From contig OMSV01000077.1 in assembly GCA_900290385.1 (NCBI GenBank), positions 1 through 5,879 of the forward strand: DNA of 5,879 bases. Direction: 5' to 3'. How positions within the stretch are numbered: position 1 is the first letter of the stretch; the number at the start of each line of letters is the position of its first letter. The DNA is from Syntrophobacter sp. SbD2. Lineage in GTDB: Bacteria > Desulfobacterota > Syntrophobacteria > Syntrophobacterales > Syntrophobacteraceae. Positions 1-5,237 of the stretch are shown piece by piece. The translations under genes and the position numbers were made by a program. The notes beneath the pieces are model-generated. The model ran no database searches. It was given only the letters and a program-made list of their open reading frames with translations, and was not told where the DNA came from.

Positions 1-1
1 T

Positions 2-703
2 TTTCTGGCGATAGTAATCGGCTACCTGCCGGGTCTGAATAACTCCTTCTCCAGGCGTGAGGTCAACATTTCTCTTCTGGATGCCCGCGCCGGGTCGCCG
101 CCCACCGCAGCCGAAATACTGCACAGGCATAATGACGAGCATGGTATGGAATCGATCCGGCAGCTATTGCGTGAGTGGGAAAGATGGTCTGCGGAATTGC
201 TCGAAAGCCACCTGTCTTATCCGGTACTCGCCTTTTTCAGGTCTCAACACGATAACCAGTCATGGCTCGCTGCGCTCACGTCTATTCTGGATACAAGCGC
301 GTTGGTAATGGTTGGCCTGGAAGGGGCCTGCGTGCGCCAGGCACAACTGACTTTCGCCATGGCGAGACACGCTGTTGTGGATCTTTCCCTGATTTTCGGA
401 GTCACGCCCCGATGGCCGGAACCTGACCGCCTCCCACCCGCTCAACTGACGAACTTGAGATCCAGATTAATTGCGGCAGGTTTGCGCCCCAAGGCGGGAG
501 ATGAAGCCGATCAAAGGTTAATGGAACTGCGCACCATGTACGAACCTTTTATCTTTGCCCTCTCAACGCATTTTCGTCTGCCTCTTCCGCCGTGGGTCCC
601 TGAATCCGCCGTTGCCGACAACTGGCAGGCCGGCGTATCGACTCCGGAACGTGGCTGGATGAGGACTATCCTGCCACGCAGAAGGGGTGAGGGCCACTTT
701 TAG
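2..703 (+). CDS. C-terminal part of a putative potassium-channel-like membrane protein (5' end outside window)
   Basis: The reading frame is open from the left edge (first full codon at 2) to TAG at 701-703, giving about 233 residues with no upstream stop, so this is the 3' part of a longer gene. The visible part begins with a short hydrophobic run ending in GYLPGLNN, then FSRRE and LLDARAGSPPTAAEIL. From memory, this pattern follows the last membrane helix of a bacterial family annotated as potassium or two-pore-domain channels. The remaining ~180 residues are soluble, mostly helical in character and rich in Leu, Arg and Trp, so they are likely the cytosolic C-terminal domain. The tail is basic (PRRRGEGHF). 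The selectivity filter and other helices would lie upstream and cannot be seen, so channel activity is inferred from the junction motif only. An internal ATG at 146 is in frame but is probably not the start, because coding sequence continues upstream. No terminator-like hairpin follows the stop. Confidence 0.6.
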   Translation, partial: FLAIVIGYLPGLNNSFSRREVNISLLDARAGSPPTAAEILHRHNDEHGMESIRQLLREWERWSAELLESHLSYPVLAFFRSQHDNQSWLAALTSILDTSALVMVGLEGACVRQAQLTFAMARHAVVDLSLIFGVTPRWPEPDRLPPAQLTNLRSRLIAAGLRPKAGDEADQRLMELRTMYEPFIFALSTHFRLPLPPWVPESAVADNWQAGVSTPERGWMRTILPRRRGEGHF

Positions 704-825
704 TCCTCCCCTTAACCGGTCCACCTCAAGACGCGGCGGGCTATCTGCGGATGGCCCTATGGTCTTCTCCGTCAGATCATTAAGCACCTCGATGAACCTG
801 GGATTATGGCCTATCCGGGCATGTG

Positions 826-834
826 TGCTATAAT
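826..834 (+). promoter_or_regulatory. Extended -10 promoter-like element upstream of uvrC
   Basis: The bases TGC-TATAAT form a consensus -10 hexamer (829-834) preceded by a TG one base upstream, the extended -10 arrangement of sigma-70 promoters. No good -35 hexamer is seen at 16-18 bp spacing, but extended -10 sites can work without one. Transcription would start near 841, which places the GTG at 823 outside the transcript and favours the ATG at 883 as the uvrC start. A 7-bp inverted repeat (834-840 with 863-869) straddles the predicted start of transcription and could be an operator, but it is too short to rely on. Confidence 0.45.
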
Positions 835-882
835 CCAGATCGTGATAATCAAGATTCCGGCAATCTGGAAATAGATACAAAC

Positions 883-2889
883 ATGCTCGAACTTGAAGTT
901 GAAAACCAAAACGCACCCGCTGGGCCTGATACCGACGATAAGCTCGCCCAATCCGGGAAAACAGCGGCCTCAGACGCCGACGAAGGTTTGAATGGCCAAC
1001 CCGGCGACCGGTCCGGCCGCCCCCCCGCCCTTCCGGACCGGATATCCACATTTCCGCACCTGCCCGGCATATACATGTTCAAGGACGCAGGCGGGACTAT
1101 CCTTTACATAGGAAAGGCCCGGGATCTGAGGAAACGGATCGCCAATTACTTCCGGGGTGGCGACGCGATAGATATCAAGACCAGGATCATGCTCGCCAAG
1201 GCCGCCGATGTCGAATACGCCATTACATCCTCCGAGAAAGAGGCGCTGCTGCTCGAGGCAAGCCTCATAAAGAAACACCGCCCGCGCTACAATGTAGTTC
1301 TTCGCGACGACAAAAATTACCTCTCGATACGGATCGACCCTCGTGACCCCTACCCCAGGCTGGACATAGTACGGCGATTTCAAAAAGACGGAGCGGCATA
1401 CTTCGGGCCCTATACATCGGCTCGAGCGGCCCGCGATACCCTTAAATACCTGCATCAGCTTTTCCCGCTAAGGCTTTGCAAAGGCAAAAAGCTCCTTCCG
1501 CGGGAACGTCCGTGCCTCAACTTTTCGATGGGTCAATGTCTCGCCGCCTGTGCAGGCAAAGTTTCCCGTGAACAGTACATGAAGATGGTCGAGGAAGTGG
1601 TGCTCTTCCTGCAAGGAAAGACCGACATACTTCAGAAACAGCTCCAAAAAAGGATGCAAGAGGCCTCCGAAGCTCTGCAGTTCGAACTGGCCGCCTTCTA
1701 CCGCGACCGGCTGCGAAATGTCGCCGCCACAATCGAAAAGCAGCATGTCGTATCCGACCGCTTCCGCGACCAGGACGTGCTGGGCATCCACCAGGAGGAA
1801 GACCGGAGCGAACTGGTGGTTCTCTTTATCCGGCAGGGAGTACATTCAGGCCAGAGGGCGTTCGACCTCAAGGAGGCCCGGGGGGATCGCCACGAGCTAT
1901 TGTCGGCCTTCATTCATCAATACTACTATGAAGGCGCCGTCATTCCCGATGAGGTGCTCGTTCCCATTTCGCTCGATTCCGAAACGGTCCTATCAGAATG
2001 GCTATCGGAGAAGAAAGGAAAACGCGTGAGGATCTGGGCGGCAAAAAGAGGCGCCCGTAAGCATCTGCTCGATATGGCGCAAGCCAACGCCCGTGAGGGA
2101 TTTATCAGCCGCAGCCGCTGGCGGAGGCGGGATGCGGCGCTCATAGACGGTCTTCAGCGCCTCCTCAAGCTACCGAGAACCCCAGCCCGAATCGCGTGCG
2201 TGGACATCTCCAACATCCAGGGACACCACGCTGTCGGGGCGCTTGTTGTTTTTGAACATGGACGCCCGGATAAGAATTCCTACAGGCGCTACCGCATAAG
2301 ACTAAAGAGCGAACCAGACGATCCGGCGATGATGGCCGAAGTAATAGGCAGGCTTATTGAAAACGACCGCGAACTTTCAGCAACCCTTGATCTGCTTCTT
2401 CTCGACGGCGGGAAGGGGCAGTTGAACAAGATCGTGCGCCTGCTGGAGCAAATCGGGACTTCTGAGCCGCTCCCGGTCGCCTCCATCGCCAAGGAGCGCG
2501 AATCAGACATAGGCGAGAAGGGAAAAGGGCTATACGAGAAAATCTATCTGCCCGGTCGGAAGAACCCGCTTTTCCTGCACCGCAATCAGGACATTCTACA
2601 CCTGCTCCAGCGAATACGCGACGAGGCCCACCGGTTCGCCATATCTCACTATCAGAACGTGCACAGGGTCTCGCTTCTCACCTCGGCGCTGGACACCATT
2701 CCGGGAATAGGCCCCGCCAGAAGGCAGATGCTCCTCGAACGCTTCGGCAGCCTTGAGGCTATCCAGGAAGCCCCGGCCCAGGAACTCGAAAGAGCCGGCC
2801 TACCCCAGACGGTGGCGCAGAACCTCATTCGCGTTCTTTCCGAAATTGAAAGCAGCGCGATCTTAAAGGAGCAGGAAGTTGGGGATTGA
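883..2889 (+). CDS. uvrC: Excinuclease ABC subunit C (UvrC)
   Basis: UvrC is the nuclease of UvrABC nucleotide excision repair; it cuts the damaged strand on both sides of a lesion marked by UvrB. Domains (668 residues from ATG 883): GIY-YIG nuclease from about 60 (GIY 62-64, YIG 75-77, likely catalytic Glu 125); four cysteines at 199, 211, 219 and 223, whose spacing matches the Fe-S cluster cysteines of E. coli UvrC (154, 166, 174, 178); UVR motif for UvrB binding, about 248-283; RNase H-like nuclease with Asp 441 (VDISN), Asp 508 (LLLDGGKGQ) and His 583 (DEAHRFA); and a tandem helix-hairpin-helix DNA-binding end, about 603-655 (IPGIGPARR). All key residues are present, so it should be active. 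The start is uncertain. The frame is open to a GTG at 823, but a promoter-like site overlaps that codon. ATG 883 has only a weak ribosome site (TGGAA, 12 bases upstream). Either start leaves a long polar N-terminal extension before the nuclease domain. It converges on dedA with no gap. Confidence 0.96.
   Translation: MLELEVENQNAPAGPDTDDKLAQSGKTAASDADEGLNGQPGDRSGRPPALPDRISTFPHLPGIYMFKDAGGTILYIGKARDLRKRIANYFRGGDAIDIKTRIMLAKAADVEYAITSSEKEALLLEASLIKKHRPRYNVVLRDDKNYLSIRIDPRDPYPRLDIVRRFQKDGAAYFGPYTSARAARDTLKYLHQLFPLRLCKGKKLLPRERPCLNFSMGQCLAACAGKVSREQYMKMVEEVVLFLQGKTDILQKQLQKRMQEASEALQFELAAFYRDRLRNVAATIEKQHVVSDRFRDQDVLGIHQEEDRSELVVLFIRQGVHSGQRAFDLKEARGDRHELLSAFIHQYYYEGAVIPDEVLVPISLDSETVLSEWLSEKKGKRVRIWAAKRGARKHLLDMAQANAREGFISRSRWRRRDAALIDGLQRLLKLPRTPARIACVDISNIQGHHAVGALVVFEHGRPDKNSYRRYRIRLKSEPDDPAMMAEVIGRLIENDRELSATLDLLLLDGGKGQLNKIVRLLEQIGTSEPLPVASIAKERESDIGEKGKGLYEKIYLPGRKNPLFLHRNQDILHLLQRIRDEAHRFAISHYQNVHRVSLLTSALDTIPGIGPARRQMLLERFGSLEAIQEAPAQELERAGLPQTVAQNLIRVLSEIESSAILKEQEVGD
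1008..1041 (+). repeat. GC-rich 9-bp perfect inverted repeat inside the 5' part of uvrC
   Basis: CCGGTCCGG (1008-1016) is the exact reverse complement of CCGGACCGG (1033-1041), separated by a 16-base C-rich spacer. In RNA this would be a nine-pair, nearly all-GC hairpin about 125 bases inside the uvrC message from ATG 883. It lies in the low-complexity stretch just before the GIY-YIG domain. It may only reflect Pro/Arg/Gly-rich coding (GDRSGRPPALPDR), but it could slow translation or give partial transcription stops. No U-run follows, so it is not a normal terminator. Confidence 0.6.
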
Positions 2890-3504
2890 TTAAACCTTCA
2901 CTTGGCTCTTGCAGCGGAACTTCACAAAAAATACCAGTCCGGCAAGCAGGGCCACCCCTATCACAATATCGACCTGATGTGAATAGAGCAGAACAAGGTC
3001 CCATCTTTCACGGAGGTACATCCCGCAGATAAGGAGGAAAGAATTCCACATGGTCGCACCGGCAAGGGTCGCCATGAGGAAGGGAAAAAGCTTCATTTTA
3101 CCTGTCCCGGCGGGAACGGAGATAAGATGTCTGACAACGGGTATGAACCGGCTGATGAAAAGAGTCAGGGTCCCTTTGCGGCGGCTGAAAAAATCCTCTG
3201 TCCACTCAAGGTCGTGCGGGTTGAGAAGCAGGTATCTGCCGACCTTGAGCACGAAGGGCCTCCCTCCGTAGTAGCCCATTGCATACGAGATTGCGGACCC
3301 GGCTACCGAACCGGTGCTGGTTGCAACAATAGCCGCCCAGAGGTTCCATTTGCCATCCGCAACCATAAATCCGACGAAAGGCATCACCGCCTCGCTTGGA
3401 ACCGGGGCGATCATGCTCTCAAGCGCCATCATGAAGGCCGCGCCAAAATATCCGGCCCCATGAAGACACGATATTGCGCAATTCGATATCAGGTTTGTCA
3501 GCAT
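2890..3504 (-). CDS. DedA/VTT-family inner-membrane protein
   Basis: This is a 204-residue polytopic membrane protein of the DedA (SNARE-associated/VTT) family. Members are proposed to move phospholipids such as undecaprenyl phosphate or phosphatidylethanolamine across the inner membrane, and to support proton-dependent envelope homeostasis. Visible features are a re-entrant acidic motif ESMIAPVPSEAVMPFVG (29-45), Gly/Ser-rich membrane segments near 55-78, the family signature FISRFIPVVRHLISVPAG (116-133), and hydrophobic helices near 138-160 and 180-195. Glu 38, Asp 50, Arg 119 and Arg 125 match by spacing the functionally important Glu 39, Asp 51, Arg 130 and Arg 136 described for E. coli YqjA. 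The ATG at 3504 has a strong ribosome site, GAGGAAA (3512-3518), seven bases upstream, so the start is secure. The TAA stop (2890-2892) directly abuts the uvrC TGA. The gene is divergent from the smr gene. The exact substrate cannot be told from sequence. Confidence 0.93.
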   Translation of the reverse strand: MLTNLISNCAISCLHGAGYFGAAFMMALESMIAPVPSEAVMPFVGFMVADGKWNLWAAIVATSTGSVAGSAISYAMGYYGGRPFVLKVGRYLLLNPHDLEWTEDFFSRRKGTLTLFISRFIPVVRHLISVPAGTGKMKLFPFLMATLAGATMWNSFLLICGMYLRERWDLVLLYSHQVDIVIGVALLAGLVFFVKFRCKSQVKV

Positions 3505-3632
3505 CCAATTCTTTCCTCTTTTTTTCCGGTCAGTGAGTCAACACCAACCGATCAGGCCCGGTATTCAAAACAGATTTCGGCGCAAATTACCACAACATTC
3601 TTCCAAACAGCCATTCAGGAATAGACTAAACG

Positions 3633-3917
3633 ATGAAAGAAGACGAAATAATCCCCTACCCCATCGAAGACTCGATCGACCTCCACACCTTCAGGCCAAA
3701 CGAAGTGAAAGACCTTTTGAACGACTACCTGGAAGCGGCGAGAGAGAAGGGATTCGAAGAAGTTCGAATAATTCACGGGAAGGGCATGGGGATCCTGCGC
3801 CGGACAGTCCATGCGGTATTGAAGAGCCATCCCATGGTGACTTCGTTCAGCGAGGCCGGCCCTGAGGCAGGTGGCTGGGGCGCAACGATTGCCGTGCTCG
3901 GAAAGGAGCGAACCTAG
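3633..3917 (+). CDS. Stand-alone Smr-domain protein
   Basis: This small 94-residue protein is almost entirely one Smr (small MutS-related) domain, the fold at the C-terminus of MutS2. Smr domains bind or cut nucleic acids; the MutS2 versions act on branched DNA and, in some bacteria, on mRNA in ribosome rescue. The signature elements are present: IDLHTF (15-20, the DLH motif), HGKGMGILR (48-56, the HGKG loop), and a closing GGWGATIAVL (80-89). The usual glycine after DLH is Thr here, which is tolerated in short Smr proteins. There is no MutS ATPase part, so this is a free-standing Smr protein with unknown target. The ATG start is supported by the domain beginning a few residues later; the nearest purine-rich site, AGGA (3617-3620), is 12 bases upstream, somewhat far. 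The gene is divergent from dedA across a 128-bp spacer, and its 3' side opens into a repeat-rich gap. Confidence 0.9.
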   Translation: MKEDEIIPYPIEDSIDLHTFRPNEVKDLLNDYLEAAREKGFEEVRIIHGKGMGILRRTVHAVLKSHPMVTSFSEAGPEAGGWGATIAVLGKERT

Positions 3918-3986
3918 TTTCGTAAACGTTCACCACAGTTGCTCATGTCCCATCGTGACACCCCAAACCATGAAAAGATCCGTAGC

Positions 3987-4011
3987 ATGGGTGGAGCGAA
4001 GCGCAACCCAT
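3987..4011 (+). repeat. REP-like palindromic hairpin
   Basis: ATGGGT (3987-3992) pairs with ACCCAT (4006-4011) around a GCGAAGC core (3996-4002), a very stable mini-hairpin. The core sequence GGGTGGAGCGAAGCGCAACCC resembles a short palindromic repeat scattered through intergenic DNA of many bacteria; this is from memory, not a search. It sits between the convergent smr and aroF/pheA genes, a usual location for REP-type units. A short T-run (4018-4021) begins seven bases after the stem, so it could also weakly terminate smr transcription. Confidence 0.6.
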
Positions 4012-4026
4012 CAGGTCTTTTCGTAG

Positions 4027-4207
4027 ACAGAGACGGGGCATAGTCCGGTCAAGGAGAGGGAACAGAAAAAACCAAAATTCAACATGATCAACACGCGTCT
4101 CAGGACTCAAAAATAGCCATTCCTGTTAATCCTGCTAATCCTGTTAATCCTGTCTGAAAAGCTTTTCTCTCTGCTCTCTCCTTGACCGGACTATGCCCCG
4201 TCTCTGT
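4027..4207. repeat. 32-bp perfect inverted repeat bounding a 181-bp non-coding element
   Basis: Positions 4027-4058 (starting ACAGAGACGGGGC) are the exact reverse complement of 4176-4207, with 117 bp between. Beyond the perfect arms, about 15 bases inward still pair imperfectly (purine-rich AACAGAAAAAA against pyrimidine-rich TTTTCTCTCTGCTC). The inner part has no credible open reading frame but holds a 9-bp tandem repeat. The shape is that of a miniature inverted-repeat element, or of a long hairpin that could act as a two-way transcription barrier between convergent genes. No clear target-site duplication is visible at the outer edges, so mobility is unproven. Confidence 0.75.
4122..4157 (+). 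repeat. 9-bp tandem repeat (CCTGYTAAT) inside the inverted-repeat element
   Basis: Three units of CCTGYTAAT follow each other without gaps (4122-4130 CCTGTTAAT, 4131-4139 CCTGCTAAT, 4140-4148 CCTGTTAAT), then a degenerate fourth, CCTGTCTGA (4149-4157). The period is 9, but the stretch is not part of a convincing gene. Similar AGGATTAACAGGATTA-type short arrays occur in intergenic DNA of many environmental bacteria (from memory). Its location in the loop of the 32-bp inverted repeat suggests both belong to one element. Confidence 0.75.
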
Positions 4208-4232
4208 TGTGAACTTGTACTCAATGACTCGC

Positions 4233-5237
4233 TTAGGAGCCCTTGTTATAGCTTCCGAGGAATTTGAAAAACTCGGTCTTTTCCACCAATTCGGCTAGAA
4301 TGTGCCTCCGGCTCTCTTCGCTCACGTCGGTTTCCAAATCCACATAGAACAGGTACTCCCAGGGCCTGCTGTGGATCGGCCTCGATTCTAGTTTGACAAT
4401 GTTTATATCGTTTAGTGCAAAAATCCGGAGCGTCTCGAACAATGCCCCCGGCTTGTCGCTTACCGAATAGATCAGGGAGGATTTGTTTTGAGGGCCCGGA
4501 AGAGATTCATTCCGGGATATAACCACGAATCGAGTGAAATTCCGGGGATTGGTCTCTATGCCCTCCTTGAGAATCGCCAGCCGCACAACCTGATCTGCCC
4601 CTTCGCCGGCTATGGCAGCCTCTTTGGGATCGGAGCCCTCTTTTACCCTTCCAACGGCTGTGGCAGTATCTTTACATGCTATCAAGTCCCAGCCGGGATT
4701 TTTTTCAAGATATTCCCTGCACTGCTGAAAAGCCTGAGGATGGGAGTAGATTCTTTCCAATCCTTCAATCGACGCGTCTGGCTGCCCTAATAGATTATGC
4801 TTGATCCTCAAGGTCAACTCGCCCACTATTTTGAGGTCAAATTCGAGCAGCAGGTCATAGTTCTCATGAATGCTGCCCGTAAGGCTGTTTTCGACTGGAA
4901 CAACGCCGAAAGCCGCCTGTTCGCTGTCCACCAGATCGAAGACCTCTCTGAATGAGGAACTGTTCCGCAAAGGGACCTCATTGCCGAAAAACTGCGTGCA
5001 TGCTTTGTGAGAAAAAGAACCGGGCACGCCGCTGTAGACAACCGTTGCAGGCGCCCTGCCCTCGCCTCGGCGCGGTCGCAGGACAGCCGCTTTGTCGAGG
5101 TAAGCGTAATCGAGCTGTTTTCCTACAACCGGAGCAATTACGTACAGGTCTCTCATGAGCTGCTCGAACTGTTCCGGATAAAGGCTCTGGGGCCCGTCGG
5201 ACAACGCTTTGTCCGGTTCGGTATGCACTTCAACTAT
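4233..5237 (-). CDS. pheA: Prephenate dehydratase with ACT domain, fused in frame to the DAHP synthase C-terminus
   Basis: Prephenate dehydratase converts prephenate to phenylpyruvate in Phe synthesis. This frame first encodes a DAHP synthase tail (IVEVH...ALSDGPQSL...EQLM, about 5237-5154), then a linker, then the dehydratase. Numbering from the in-frame ATG at 5156 (307 residues), the catalytic domain spans about 39-214: GVPGSFSH (43-50), [18 protein letters not shown] (86-103), SHPQAFQQC (138-146), DTATAV (163-168) and NFTRF (206-210, with the catalytic TRF). An ACT domain follows (about 217-297) with GAL (247-249) and ESRP (257-260), the Phe-binding motifs, so feedback inhibition by Phe is expected. 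No chorismate mutase domain is present. Residues 186-192 (GADQVVR) depart from the usual AAxxYG pattern. As drawn, the CDS begins where DAHP synthase homology resumes after the frameshift. As a separate protein it could start at ATG 5156. The frame stays open to an ATG at 5480, but that extra ~80-residue stretch is a shadow of DAHP synthase. TAA stop at 4233-4235. Confidence 0.85.
   Translation of the reverse strand: MVEVHTEPDKALSDGPQSLYPEQFEQLMRDLYVIAPVVGKQLDYAYLDKAAVLRPRRGEGRAPATVVYSGVPGSFSHKACTQFFGNEVPLRNSSSFREVFDLVDSEQAAFGVVPVENSLTGSIHENYDLLLEFDLKIVGELTLRIKHNLLGQPDASIEGLERIYSHPQAFQQCREYLEKNPGWDLIACKDTATAVGRVKEGSDPKEAAIAGEGADQVVRLAILKEGIETNPRNFTRFVVISRNESLPGPQNKSSLIYSVSDKPGALFETLRIFALNDINIVKLESRPIHSRPWEYLFYVDLETDVSEESRRHILAELVEKTEFFKFLGSYNKGS

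Larger units (their letters stand above)
3918..4232. other. Gene-free, repeat-rich spacer between convergent genes
   Basis: No supported gene lies in these 315 bases between the smr stop and the prephenate dehydratase stop. They hold the REP-like hairpin, the 32-bp inverted repeat and the 9-bp tandem array described separately. The first ~65 bases (3918-3980) and the last ~25 show no recognisable structure. Because both flanking genes read into it, the region is a natural place for transcription stops, although no textbook stem plus U-run terminator is seen. Confidence 0.7.

Noticed and set aside
834..869. 7-bp inverted repeat (TCCAGAT/ATCTGGA) as a uvrC operator
   Set aside because: It is short with a 22-base spacer and does not match a LexA-type box I recognise; it could be chance.
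563..1051. 162-residue minus-strand reading frame
   Set aside because: It overlaps the 3' end of the channel-like gene and the 5' part of uvrC, is Arg-rich as expected of an antisense shadow, and has no ribosome site. Only the part in the gap (about 704-822) is mentioned as a weak possible remnant.
970..1455. 161-residue minus-strand reading frame inside uvrC
   Set aside because: It is fully antisense to the well-supported GIY-YIG nuclease domain of UvrC and shows no family motif.
3127..3624. 165-residue plus-strand reading frame across dedA and its upstream spacer
   Set aside because: It is antisense to the DedA protein, which has clear family motifs and a strong ribosome site; composition is not protein-like.
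3505..3632. Promoters in the dedA-smr divergent spacer
   Set aside because: Promoters must be expected here, but no convincing -35/-10 pair was found on either strand.
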